Notes under the pieces: model-generated
Told to the model about the DNA's origin: nothing
The model's database searches: none
What the model saw: the letters and a program-made list of their open reading frames with translations, nothing else
NCBI GenBank assembly: GCA_016125095.1
Contig: WGMK01000005.1
Span: 186,001-250,000 of the forward strand
DNA length: 64,000 nucleotides
Source of the DNA: Candidatus Hydrogenedens sp.
GTDB lineage: Bacteria; Hydrogenedentota; Hydrogenedentia; Hydrogenedentales; JAEUWI01
Reading direction: 5' to 3'
Shown here: positions 25,483-34,321 of the stretch, piece after piece
Layout: every line of letters begins with the position of its first letter
Position numbering within the stretch: position 1 is the stretch's first letter
Program-made: the position numbers and the translations under genes

Positions 25483-26401
25483 CGCACGGCTGCGCGAGCG
25501 GCTGCGGCTGCTGTATTCGTGGCGCGAGGAAGCGCGCCGCCTGTCGCGCGCGACGGGCAAGAAGCTGGCGCCGCGCGCCTACTATGCGGCGCTGGCGCGC
25601 GAGGCGGAGTACTACATCCGCCGCACGCGCGATGGCGAACAGGGGCACATCGTAAACCTGGGGCATCGCTTGCGCGAGATGCTGGCGCAGGGCGAGACGC
25701 TGGAACAGCGTCAGCATTCGGGACGTATTTCGCCTTCCGACGCGGAACATGTGCGGCGCGAACTCGACGAGCGAGTCGAAAGGCTGCGCAACGAGATCGG
25801 CGAACTGAACGCCATTCTCCGCGCGGCGTCCTCGGAAGAACTGGGCGGATTCGCGCAGCACCCGATCGAGGAGTATCCGCGGCGCCTGGGCGTCATACCC
25901 GAGGCCAAGCCCAAGGCTGTGCTCGATTGGAACCGCATCTCGGTGATCTCTGCGATTGCGGTGGTGGCCGCCTGTGCGTTCATCCTGTACTACACCTCGA
26001 TGCCGCAGCCGTCCGGGTTGTCCGGTGCGCTGAACCTCGGCGCCGATGCCCGGCTCTACCTCTCGGTGCGCAACGAGGGCGAGTACGGCTGGAAGCTGCA
26101 TGTGGTCCCCCCTTCTGGACCGGAAGAATTGGACTATGTACAGCTATTGCTGTTCGCACGGGAAACGTCGGACGCGCCCTTCCGCGCGCTGCCCCCGAAG
26201 CCGGGCGCCTGGGAATACGAGAACCGGCCCATCGTCGGCCGTCCTCCGATTTCCCTCCCCCCCACCATCGAGGCGCACTTCACGGTGGACACGGCTCAGG
26301 CTCAGGCGCTCGACAGCAAGCCGGAGGCTTACAAGGTCGAAGGCAGGGATGCTTCGGGCCGGGTTTTGTTCGAGGCGGACACCACCGGCGCAACCCCCTG
26401 A
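25469..26401 (+). CDS. Hypothetical coiled-coil protein with one membrane helix
   Basis: I do not recognise a family. The 310-residue protein begins with an Arg-rich helical region (RLRERLRLLYSWREEARRLS), a predicted coiled coil around residues 60-115 (ERVERLRNEIGELNAIL), one membrane helix near 150-172 (ISVISAIAVVAACAFILYY) and a C-terminal soluble domain of beta character (NLGADARLYLSVRNEGEYGW). It starts inside pyrG and is co-transcribed with it. The topology suggests a cytoplasmic helical domain and an external small beta domain. Confidence 0.7.
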   Translation: MAHSNARLRERLRLLYSWREEARRLSRATGKKLAPRAYYAALAREAEYYIRRTRDGEQGHIVNLGHRLREMLAQGETLEQRQHSGRISPSDAEHVRRELDERVERLRNEIGELNAILRAASSEELGGFAQHPIEEYPRRLGVIPEAKPKAVLDWNRISVISAIAVVAACAFILYYTSMPQPSGLSGALNLGADARLYLSVRNEGEYGWKLHVVPPSGPEELDYVQLLLFARETSDAPFRALPPKPGAWEYENRPIVGRPPISLPPTIEAHFTVDTAQAQALDSKPEAYKVEGRDASGRVLFEADTTGATP

Positions 26402-26465
26402 AAAACCGCCCTACTTTTTGCGTCCGGAAACACGCTATGCTAGCGCCGCGTTAGGAGACCAGACT

Positions 26466-27758
26466 ATGGCTGCGAACCCGGAAGCGAACTACCGCAACAC
26501 GATCCGCTCGCTATCCGATCGGATTGTGACGGCGCAGGCGCCCATCCGCATTCTCGATGCGATCAAGTGGGACAATGACATCCAGCTGCAATTCTTCGCC
26601 GACGGCGCAAAAGAACTGCCGCGCGTCGACCGCGCCTACTACGAGCAGCGCCCGCTGGAGTTCGATCCATCCGCCGTGAAGGAAGAACTGCACGACATCG
26701 AGCGCGACGTGGTGCGGCAGCTGGGCAAGTTCAACCCGGTCGGCCAGATTATGAGCCGGGTGTGCCGCGAATACCGGATGGTGGTGCGGATGCTCGAGGC
26801 GCGCGGGCTACCGGAATTCAATTCGATTTCCGAGGAACTCTATGGTGCCTCGACCGATGCCTTCCATGCCGGAGAAGCCACGCTGCTCGACTTCGGCGAA
26901 ATGATGGCCGAAGCGCTCAAGAACGTCGACAACAGTCCGCTTGTGGAAGACGACCCGCGCGAAATTGCGGCGCAGGAAGCCGTGCAAATCCTGCAGGAGC
27001 GGCTCGATTCCGCGTTTTCCATCCACGACGAGACGGTCCGCGTGATGGTGAGCGACGGTATCGTGGCGGACGCTGCGGCGGGCTCGGGCTATGTGAAGCT
27101 GCGAGCCGACGCCATGTTCAACATGCGCGACCTGCGCCTGCTGGAAATCCACGAGGGCTGGGTGCACATCGGCACGACCATCAACGGGTCGAAGCAGCCC
27201 ATCTGCACCTTCCTCAGCAAGGGCCCGCCGTCGAGTACGGTGACGCAGGAGGGGCTGGCGGTGCTGATGGAGCTGATCACCTTTGCCTCCTACCCGGCGC
27301 GGCTCCGCAAGACGACCAACCGCATCCGCGCAGTGCACATGGCCGAGGAAGGCGCCGACTTCATTCAGGTCTACCGCTTCTTCCAGGAACACGGCTACAA
27401 CGAGGAGGTGAGCTATCAGAACGCCATGCGGGTATTCCGCGGCAGCGTGCCCGATGGCGGCCCCTTTACGAAGGACTTGTCGTACAACAAGGGCTTCATC
27501 CTCGTGTACAACTACATCCGGCTGGCAGTGGTGCAGGGCATGCTCGACCGGATTCCCCTGCTGTTCTGCGGCAAGACCACGCTCGAGGACATGCGCACGC
27601 TGCACCAGCTGGTGCAGGAGGGTATCGTAGAGCCGCCGCGGTTCCTGCCGCCCCAATTCGCCGACATGAAGGCGCTAATCGCCTGGATGTGTTATGCGAA
27701 CTTCATCAACCGGCTCGACCTGCAGCGCGTCGATCTCGACTACGCCAACATCCTGTGA
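26466..27758 (+). CDS. DUF1704/MATCAP-like metallopeptidase (QEGLA-motif protein)
   Basis: The 430-residue protein carries HEGWVH (residues 229-234), the HExxxH zinc motif of this family, and TQEGLAVLMELITF (Gln261, Glu262), the QEGLA motif whose Glu would be the third zinc ligand. The family was long named after the flavohemoglobin-associated QEGLA protein; its eukaryotic relatives (MATCAP) are tubulin carboxypeptidases. The bacterial substrate is not known to me. The remaining HExxxH-family helices (RVCREYRMVVRMLEARG) fit. An AGGAG ribosome site precedes ATG 26466. It is convergent with a phosphoesterase gene. Confidence 0.88.
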   Translation: MAANPEANYRNTIRSLSDRIVTAQAPIRILDAIKWDNDIQLQFFADGAKELPRVDRAYYEQRPLEFDPSAVKEELHDIERDVVRQLGKFNPVGQIMSRVCREYRMVVRMLEARGLPEFNSISEELYGASTDAFHAGEATLLDFGEMMAEALKNVDNSPLVEDDPREIAAQEAVQILQERLDSAFSIHDETVRVMVSDGIVADAAAGSGYVKLRADAMFNMRDLRLLEIHEGWVHIGTTINGSKQPICTFLSKGPPSSTVTQEGLAVLMELITFASYPARLRKTTNRIRAVHMAEEGADFIQVYRFFQEHGYNEEVSYQNAMRVFRGSVPDGGPFTKDLSYNKGFILVYNYIRLAVVQGMLDRIPLLFCGKTTLEDMRTLHQLVQEGIVEPPRFLPPQFADMKALIAWMCYANFINRLDLQRVDLDYANIL

Positions 27759-27763
27759 ACCGC

Positions 27764-28669
27764 TTATAGCAGCGAGATGGTGACGCGGCGGTCGGATTCT
27801 TCGCCGCGGGTGACGACCCGGCTCGGCACCTTGGAACGCTCCGCGAATTCCGGATTGGACAGGCTGCGGGTGTAGACCTCGAGGCGATCCTCGAACACCT
27901 GAATCTCGCGGTACTCGCTCGGGTATTCCGGTAGTGCGCCCGTGGTAATCTGGGGAATGCCGTGGCTGTACTCGACGTAGTTCACGTGCGCATGTCCGCA
28001 GAACACGGCCTTGACCTGCGGGTAGGCGGACAGGCGCTCCATCAGCAGCGCGCCGTTGTTGAGGTAGCCGCTGTCCTTGAAGCCGGGAAACTTGAGCCGC
28101 ACGGGCACGGGGATGGGCGGATAGTGGACCGCGATGATAGTCGGCGTCGAGGCGTGGTGCTTGAGGTCGTTCTCGAGCCAGACGAACTGATCGGGCGGCA
28201 GGGCCCAGCGCGCGCCGGAAATATCCTTGTCCAGCTTCTCCGCCACGGCGGCCTCGCTCACAGGATTGAGCGAATCGTCCGTCCACATCCACCACGGATC
28301 GAGCACCACGAAATGCAGGCCCTTGTGGTCGAAGGAATAGAAGGTGCGCGGGGCCGGCAGGCGGCTGGCGAAGGCTTCAAGAAACCAGGCGCGCGAATCC
28401 TCCAGCACGAAATCGTGGTTGCCGCCCATGGGATAGTACGGGACGCCGAGGGAATCCATGAGATCCCGCGCCTTGAGCATCGCGGCGCGCGTCTGCTGGC
28501 TGGCGATATCGCCGGTGGCGAGGATAAAGTCGGGCGCCAACTCGGACAGATCGCTCCGAAGGCACTCCATGACGCCGGGCATCATGGTGCAGATGACCTT
28601 ATGATTCCACTCGCCATCGTAGGAACTGGCGAGATGGGGATCTGAAACTTGAACGAAACGCCACTTCAA
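27764..28669 (-). CDS. Calcineurin-like metallophosphoesterase
   Basis: The 301-residue protein has the five metal-binding motifs in order: SDPHLA, GDIAS, GGNHDF, VHYPP and GHAHVNY. It resembles the CpdA / purple-acid-phosphatase-like cyclic-nucleotide esterases. A cyclic nucleotide or a phospholipid is the plausible substrate; the sequence does not decide. No signal peptide is seen, so it is cytosolic. It is convergent with the QEGLA-type metallopeptidase gene with 5 bases between stops. Confidence 0.88.
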   Translation of the reverse strand: MKWRFVQVSDPHLASSYDGEWNHKVICTMMPGVMECLRSDLSELAPDFILATGDIASQQTRAAMLKARDLMDSLGVPYYPMGGNHDFVLEDSRAWFLEAFASRLPAPRTFYSFDHKGLHFVVLDPWWMWTDDSLNPVSEAAVAEKLDKDISGARWALPPDQFVWLENDLKHHASTPTIIAVHYPPIPVPVRLKFPGFKDSGYLNNGALLMERLSAYPQVKAVFCGHAHVNYVEYSHGIPQITTGALPEYPSEYREIQVFEDRLEVYTRSLSNPEFAERSKVPSRVVTRGEESDRRVTISLL

Positions 28670-28741
28670 CGTCGCATGCCCTCGTGAAAGCTACGATAAC
28701 ACAGGGGCTCGGGGCATGCAACGGGGCGCACGCCCCGGCGA

Positions 28742-29110
28742 TTAATACTTGGCCTGACGCTCCAGTTCTTCCTGGTACTCGACGCAGTAGCGCGCCGCCG
28801 GGAAGACCTCGAGGCGCTTCATGGGAATCGGCTTGCCACTGCCTTCGCAGGTGCCATAGGTGCCGTTCTCGATACGGCGCAGCGCGTCTTCGATTTCGGC
28901 CAGACGGTCCGACTCGGCGCTGGCGATGTTGAGCGCGGTCTCGAGATTGAAATTGTCCGTACCGGATTCGGCGTAGCTCGAAAGGTCGCCGCCGTGGTCC
29001 CGTCCAGATTCGTTCCTCGAGGTGTCTTCGATATTCCGAATGCTACGGAGCAGCTTTTCGCGCTCATCCAGCAGAAGGTTCTCGAACTTTTTCATCTCGC
29101 GCTTCGTCAT
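28742..29110 (-). CDS. DksA/TraR-family protein lacking half of the zinc-finger cysteines
   Basis: The 122-residue protein has the DksA coiled-coil (KFENLLLDEREKLLRSIRN.., LAEIEDALRRIENGTYG) and the C-terminal finger segment, so it probably binds the RNA polymerase secondary channel. The family finger is CxxC...CxxC; here only Cys88 (CEGSG) and Cys109 (CVEY) remain, with Ser91 and Tyr112 at the other positions. It likely folds without zinc or with a reduced site. IPMKRLEVFPAARY fits the family consensus. The acidic coiled-coil tip residues (AESGTDNF region) are harder to judge. An AAGGA site precedes ATG 29110. Confidence 0.85.
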   Translation of the reverse strand: MTKREMKKFENLLLDEREKLLRSIRNIEDTSRNESGRDHGGDLSSYAESGTDNFNLETALNIASAESDRLAEIEDALRRIENGTYGTCEGSGKPIPMKRLEVFPAARYCVEYQEELERQAKY

Positions 29111-29193
29111 GCTTGTCTATCCTTTCCGAAAACAGCCGGAACCCCGGGGAGCCCGACCGGAATCGAGTCGGCGCGCCAAGCGCAGCGTAGTGT

Positions 29194-29249
29194 GAAAACG
29201 CCGCCGCCTTGCCCGCGGGAAGCGGTAGAAAATACCACAGGGCGGCGGG
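29194..29249 (-). terminator. Possible terminator after tex
   Basis: On the minus strand a stem CCGCCGCC..GGCGGCGG encloses an inner GTGGTA..TACCGC helix and is followed by CGTTTTC. It lies about 70 bases after the tex stop and before the DksA-like gene. The T-run is short. Confidence 0.4.
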
Positions 29250-29317
29250 GAATGCAACGCCTCGGAAGTCTACGTCAGGATTGCTGGCGCCGCAGCATCA
29301 GATTAGGACGATAAGTA

Positions 29318-31801
29318 TTAGCCGTTGTTGAACTTATCGCGCAGGGCGGCCAACTGGTCGGCCAAGCTCGTGCCGATAGTCTCGTCGCCCCCGACGGTCA
29401 CGCTCTTGGGTCCTTGGCCCTTGCGCGGGCCGCCGCCATCGCGACGCTGCGACTGGCCCCGCTGCGGGCGATCGCCGCCCCCCTGGCCGCCATCCTTCGG
29501 GCCGCGGGCGTAGCGCTGCTCGAACTTCGCGCGGCCGCCGGGCTGTCCGCCCCGCGCCTCGCCCCCACGCTGCTCGCCTTCGCCCGCCGCCTCGGCGCGC
29601 CCGCCCGGACGCGGCGCCGCGCCCTTGCGGAAATCCTGCGAGACCGCCTTGCGAGAGAGCGACACGCGGCTCTTGTCCTTGTCGATCTTGATGACCTTCA
29701 CGCGGACCAGTTCGCCCAGATGCACCACCGAGCGCGGATTGCGCACGTAGCGGTTGACCAGCTCCGAGAGGTGGATAAGGCCGTCCTGGTGGATGCCGAT
29801 ATCGACGAAAGCCCCGAAGTCCGTCACATTGGTGACGATACCCTCGAGCACCATGCCTTCTTCCAACTGCTCGATGGAGCGCACATTGTCGTCGAAGCGC
29901 GGAATGCGGAAGCGGCGGCGGCCGTCGCGGCCTACATACTGCAGCTCGCGCTTGATGTCGTTCATCAGCAACTCGCCCACGCCATCGCCGAAATACTTGT
30001 CATTCGGCAAGGACCGCAGCGCCTGCTCGTTGCCCATCAGCGCCTTCACTTCCAGGCCTGCATCGGCCGCCATGCGGCGGACGAGTTCATATTGCTTGGG
30101 ATGGATGCTGGTCGCGTCGAGCGGTTCTTCGCCGCGGGCGATGCGCAGGAAGCCCGCACAAAGTTCCAGCGTGCGCTCGCCGATACCGGAGACCTCGGCC
30201 AGCGTCTCGCGGCGCGTGAAGGGACCATGCTCGGTGCGGTAAGCCACAATGTTCTGCGCGGTGCCCAACTGAATGCCGCTGACGTAGCGCAGCAATTCGG
30301 CGGGCGCGGTGTTTAAATCGACGCCGGTGTGGCTGACCACCAGTTCGAGCACGCGGTGCAGCTCGTCGCGCAGGCGCTTCTGGCTGACGTCGTGGGCGTG
30401 CTGGCCCAGGCCGAGGGTGCGCGGCTCGAGCTTGACGTATTCGCGCAGGGGATCCTGAAAGCGTCGCGCCACGGCCACGGCAGCACGCGCGCCAGCATCG
30501 AGTTCGGGCAGCTCATCGCGGCCGGCCTTCGATGCCGCATAGGCCGAGAGGCCGGCTTCGTTTACGAAGACAATATAAGCGCGCAAGGACGCGATGCGCC
30601 GGCGCTGCTCGTCTAGGAAGCGGCTCGCCTTGCGCGAATTGGCGCTGTTGGCCACCGCGATCGCGTCGACCGGATTCTTGGAAAGGAACTGCTTGGCGAT
30701 ATCCTTCGCGGCCAGTTGTTCTTCCTGCGATTCTCCCAGGCGAAGGACGCCGGTTTCCGCGGGCGTACCATCGGGATGCACTACGGCGAGACGGAACGAG
30801 CCGTCCTCTTCCTCCGACACGCCGAGCACGCGGACGTTGCCCGCAGGCGGCGTGAGCAGCAGATGACGGAGATTGTCGCGCAGGGTCTCGATGAGCACAT
30901 CCTCGGCCTTCTCGCGGGCCTCGCTCAGTACCTCGCTCTCGAGGGCCGGACGCAGCAGACGGCGGTAGGCATCGCCAGCGACATGCTGGATGTAGGCCGC
31001 ATAAGGCGAGCCGGCCGCCTTCAGGAAGCGCTGGACAATGCGCGCGATTTCGGCGTCGTCATCGATGAGCAGGTCGGTACGCAGGAACCCCTGCCGCCCG
31101 CCGCGCAGAATCGCCACGAGCTGCTCGGGCTTTACGGCCTTGAGCGGTTCGTGGAAGTCGAAATACGGCTTGAAATAGCGGCCCGCGCGCGCGTCTTCCT
31201 CGGCGAGCTTGGTCGACTTCCCCACGAGGATGCCGTGCTCGCGCATGGTGGTGCGCAGCCCCATACGAATTTCGGTGTCGGCGGCGAATCGCTCGGCCAG
31301 AATCTGGCACGCGCCATCCAGCGCGGCCTCCGGCGACGAGATGTGCTTCGCGGAACTGACGTACTCGTCCGCGATGGCCTCGATGCTCTTGTCGAGCGGC
31401 GCCTGCAGCAGCATGAGGTCGGCGAGCGGCTCGAGACCGTGCGACGACGCCATCGCGCCCTTCGTGCGCTTGGGCTTCTTGAAGGGCGTATACAGGTCCT
31501 CGAGTTCCGTCGCGTCTTCAGCGGCCTCGAGGCGCGCGCGGAGTTCGTCGTTCAGCAGTTCGCGCGATTGCAGGTTCTCGATGATCGCGTCGCGCCGGTT
31601 GGTGACGGCGGTGAACCGCACGTTCCGGTCGAAGATCTTCTCGAGGCGGAATTCGTCAAGCCCGCCCGTTTCGTCCTTGTGGAACCGCGCGACGTAGGCG
31701 ACGGTGGCGCCGCGGTCGAACAACTCCAGGGCTGCGGCCGTGTGCTGTTCCGACGCGCTGCATTCCTTCGCTATACGGCTGACGAATTTCTGATCGATCA
31801 T
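29318..31801 (-). CDS. tex: Transcription accessory protein Tex
   Basis: The 827-residue protein has the Tex domain order: N-terminal helical region (RIAKECSASEQHTAAALELFDRG, ARFHKDETGGLDEFRLEKI), a YqgF-like RNase H fold, helix-hairpin-helix repeats (TAPAELLRYVSGIQLGTAQNIV, EVSGIGERTLELCAGFLRI) and an S1 domain (GMVLEGIVTNVTDFGAFVDI GI.., HLSELVNRYV). Tex binds nucleic acid and affects transcription. A Gly/Arg/Gln-rich C-terminal tail of about 90 residues follows the S1 domain and is longer than in the E. coli protein. The YqgF active-site region reads AIAVANSANSRKAS, diverged from the usual form. GGGAG precedes the ATG at 31801. Confidence 0.93.
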   Translation of the reverse strand: MIDQKFVSRIAKECSASEQHTAAALELFDRGATVAYVARFHKDETGGLDEFRLEKIFDRNVRFTAVTNRRDAIIENLQSRELLNDELRARLEAAEDATELEDLYTPFKKPKRTKGAMASSHGLEPLADLMLLQAPLDKSIEAIADEYVSSAKHISSPEAALDGACQILAERFAADTEIRMGLRTTMREHGILVGKSTKLAEEDARAGRYFKPYFDFHEPLKAVKPEQLVAILRGGRQGFLRTDLLIDDDAEIARIVQRFLKAAGSPYAAYIQHVAGDAYRRLLRPALESEVLSEAREKAEDVLIETLRDNLRHLLLTPPAGNVRVLGVSEEEDGSFRLAVVHPDGTPAETGVLRLGESQEEQLAAKDIAKQFLSKNPVDAIAVANSANSRKASRFLDEQRRRIASLRAYIVFVNEAGLSAYAASKAGRDELPELDAGARAAVAVARRFQDPLREYVKLEPRTLGLGQHAHDVSQKRLRDELHRVLELVVSHTGVDLNTAPAELLRYVSGIQLGTAQNIVAYRTEHGPFTRRETLAEVSGIGERTLELCAGFLRIARGEEPLDATSIHPKQYELVRRMAADAGLEVKALMGNEQALRSLPNDKYFGDGVGELLMNDIKRELQYVGRDGRRRFRIPRFDDNVRSIEQLEEGMVLEGIVTNVTDFGAFVDIGIHQDGLIHLSELVNRYVRNPRSVVHLGELVRVKVIKIDKDKSRVSLSRKAVSQDFRKGAAPRPGGRAEAAGEGEQRGGEARGGQPGGRAKFEQRYARGPKDGGQGGGDRPQRGQSQRRDGGGPRKGQGPKSVTVGGDETIGTSLADQLAALRDKFNNG

Positions 31802-32107
31802 CTCGAACTCCCGCGTACCCCGCGCCGCGCGCGAGGCCGCACCGGGCCAATGCCCAACTGTAAATTGTAACGCCCTGTTTTACACCCGCTATCTTAATGT
31901 GTCCGGGCGGCGGCGAACGGTCCGGACAGTATACGTCCGTCCCTCGGTATATGAAACCCCGGACTCCGCACCGAGCATCCTAGCAGGAAGCACGCGGAGG
32001 CGTAAACCTTTTTCGTCTGTATTGGAAGCAGCGCCTGCTGTCGTCTGTCTCGCGCGGAGGGCTTGGGTTTTGCTAGGCTCGCGGCGTTACAACCGGAGGG
32101 TGGCGCC

Positions 32108-32566
32108 ATGCCCCGACTCGACCAGACGCTTGCCGACCGCGCGATTGCCGGACTCGAAAGTTTGCCGGAAGACGTGAAGCCCCTGTGGGGCAAGATGAAC
32201 CGCGCGCAGTTGTACGGCCACCTGAATGTGACCCTGCTCTATTGCATGGGCAAAGGGCCCGACATGCCGTTCAAGGGCAACTGGAAAAGCCGCATGCTCT
32301 TCCGTCCGCTCATTCTGAGCGGGATGGTCTCGATTCCGAAGGGCGTGAAACTGCCGGCGCCGAAGGGCATGAAGACGCCGCCCCCGCCCCCGGAGGCGAC
32401 CATGGAAGAGCTCGCCGGCACCATCCGCGCCTTCGTGGCTGCGTCGAAAACGGGCGACCTCCAGCGGCGCATGCATCCCTTCTTCGGCGAGTTGTCCGGT
32501 CCGGAATGGCAGCAGTTCCACGCCGCGCACTTCAAGCATCACCTCAAGCAATTCGGCGTGTGGTAA
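32108..32566 (+). CDS. DUF1569/DinB-like protein
   Basis: A 152-residue protein with the DUF1569 pattern (PLWGKMNRAQLYGHLN near residue 30, HPFFGELSGPEWQQFHAAHFKHHLKQF at the end). The DinB-like four-helix fold uses a His triad for metal; His36 and the two C-terminal His in HAAHFKHH are candidates. Function is unknown. GGAGG lies 8 bases before ATG 32108. The preceding 306 bases (31802-32107) hold nothing I can identify besides start regions. serB follows 27 bases later. Confidence 0.75.
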   Translation: MPRLDQTLADRAIAGLESLPEDVKPLWGKMNRAQLYGHLNVTLLYCMGKGPDMPFKGNWKSRMLFRPLILSGMVSIPKGVKLPAPKGMKTPPPPPEATMEELAGTIRAFVAASKTGDLQRRMHPFFGELSGPEWQQFHAAHFKHHLKQFGVW

Positions 32567-32593
32567 GCACGCCTTCCACGGAGCATTCCCCCT

Positions 32594-33811
32594 TTGAAAG
32601 AACTGGTCATGATCAAGGTGGCGGGCCGCGATAAGCCCGGCATCACGGCGGCACTCACCGATGTGCTGGCGCGCTACGACATCACGATTCTCGACATCGG
32701 TCAGGCGGTCATCCACCGCATGCTCTCGCTCGGCATTCTCATCGGCTATGACGTAGACGCCGGGCCGTTGTTCCGCGACCTGCTTTACGCGGGCCACGAA
32801 CTGGGCGTGAAGGTGCGCTTTAAGCCGGTTAAGCCGGAAGAATACAGCGACTGGGTGAGCCGGCAGGGCAAGCCGCGCTACATCATCACCATGCTGGGCC
32901 GCCGCCTGGGCTCGAATGCGCTCGCCAAGGTGACTCATGCCATCGCTGAACAGGGCATGAACATCGACGATATCGTGCGGCTTTCGGGCCGCGTGCCGCT
33001 GGACAAGCCGGATGCCGTCACGTATTCCTGCGTGGAGTTCATGGTGCGCGGCGAGCCGAGCGACCCGGACGGCATGCGGAGCACTTTCCTGGAGCTGACT
33101 TCGACCCTCGGGGTCGACGTGTCGTTCCAGCGCGACGACATCTACCGGCGCAACCGGCGCCTCGTCGCCTTCGACATGGACTCCACGCTTATCCAGGTGG
33201 AGGTGATCGACCAACTGGCCGCCGCCGCAGGGGTGGGCGACAAAGTGGCATCAATTACCGAGCGGGCCATGCGCGGCGAGCTGGATTTCGCGGCGAGCTT
33301 CCGCGAGCGCCTCGGGCTGCTGAAGGGGCTCGATGCGTCCGTGCTGGAAAAGATTGCCGAGGAACTGCCACTCACCGAGGGCGCCGAACGGCTATTCAAA
33401 GTGCTCAACGCGCTGGGCTTCAAGACGGCCATCATCTCTGGCGGATTTCAGTATTTCGGCAATTACCTGAAGGCCAAGCTGGGCGTGGACTACGTATGCG
33501 CGAACCAGCTCGAAGTCGTGGATGGCAAGGTGACCGGCGAAGTACAGGGGCGCATCGTGGATGCGGAACGCAAGGCAGAGTTCCTGCAGGAGATCGCCGC
33601 GCAGGAAGGCATCGACCTGCGCCAGGTGATCGCCGTGGGCGACGGCGCCAACGACCTGCCCATGCTGCGCGTGGCGGGGCTGGGCATCGCGTTCCGCGCC
33701 AAGCCCATCGTGCGCGAGCGCGCGGGCAATGCCCTCAGCGTCGCCGGACTGGACGGCATCCTCTACCTCATCGGCGTGCGCGACCGCGAAACCCTCGACG
33801 CGATTGACTGA
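32594..33811 (+). CDS. serB: Phosphoserine phosphatase with two ACT domains
   Basis: The 405-residue protein ends serine synthesis by removing phosphate from phosphoserine. It has two N-terminal ACT domains (MIKVAGRDKPGITAALTDVL; IITMLGRRLGSNALAKVTHA) and a HAD phosphatase domain with nucleophile motif DMDSTLI, ISGGF and the GDGANDLPML acid pair. The ACT pair suggests allosteric control, perhaps by serine. The TTG at 32594 is chosen because GGAG lies 10 bases upstream and the Lys-Glu-Leu-Val residues before the ATG at 32609 suit the ACT strand; the ATG is the alternative. It is convergent with the next gene, with stops touching. Confidence 0.92.
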   Translation: MKELVMIKVAGRDKPGITAALTDVLARYDITILDIGQAVIHRMLSLGILIGYDVDAGPLFRDLLYAGHELGVKVRFKPVKPEEYSDWVSRQGKPRYIITMLGRRLGSNALAKVTHAIAEQGMNIDDIVRLSGRVPLDKPDAVTYSCVEFMVRGEPSDPDGMRSTFLELTSTLGVDVSFQRDDIYRRNRRLVAFDMDSTLIQVEVIDQLAAAAGVGDKVASITERAMRGELDFAASFRERLGLLKGLDASVLEKIAEELPLTEGAERLFKVLNALGFKTAIISGGFQYFGNYLKAKLGVDYVCANQLEVVDGKVTGEVQGRIVDAERKAEFLQEIAAQEGIDLRQVIAVGDGANDLPMLRVAGLGIAFRAKPIVRERAGNALSVAGLDGILYLIGVRDRETLDAID

Positions 33812-34300
33812 TCAGGCCGGGCGCGAAATGGGTAGCCAGCGGCCGGAGAGAATGCGGCGGCCATGGTCTACACTCGACTGCGCATAAGTCCAGGCCGTCT
33901 GTAATCCATCGGCCGTTTCGACGGTAATCAGCACGCGGCGGTACAGGGCGTCGCTGTCTGCATTGCACCCTTCATATTCGTCAATACGCGGAAGGAGTGT
34001 GGCCGCGTCAGACAAGGTGATTAAGGCACCATGAACGGTGTCCCAATCGCCCCAGGCCGGTGCAGGCGGTGCCGGCGCGACCGTAAGCTGCAGGCGGGCA
34101 TCCTCGAGCGGGTCGAAGGTTGCAATGGCCAATATCGAAGGCTCGGGCACGACGATCGAAGGGTAGCCTTCGGGCAAGTCGTAAAGACGCGCCTCGACGC
34201 TCGCCTCGGCGTACGCGGCCGCTCCGCTACAATACTCCTCGTGTTCCGCGCTGCCCCGGAGGAGCGAACCGTACACGAACAGGCGAATAGACATTGGCAT
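33812..34300 (-). CDS. Gamma-glutamylcyclotransferase (AIG2)-family protein
   Basis: About 162 residues. The N-terminal YGSLLRGSAEH loop and the later DEYEGCNAD...LYRRV segment match the AIG2/GGCT fold, in which a Glu in the DxYEG segment acts as general acid-base. Members cleave gamma-glutamyl compounds or are of unknown substrate. It lies 21 bases downstream of the HEAT-repeat gene and may share its transcript. GGAAG precedes ATG 34300. Confidence 0.8.
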   Translation of the reverse strand: MPMSIRLFVYGSLLRGSAEHEEYCSGAAAYAEASVEARLYDLPEGYPSIVVPEPSILAIATFDPLEDARLQLTVAPAPPAPAWGDWDTVHGALITLSDAATLLPRIDEYEGCNADSDALYRRVLITVETADGLQTAWTYAQSSVDHGRRILSGRWLPISRPA

Positions 34301-34321
34301 GGTGGTCTTCCTCTGCTTCCC

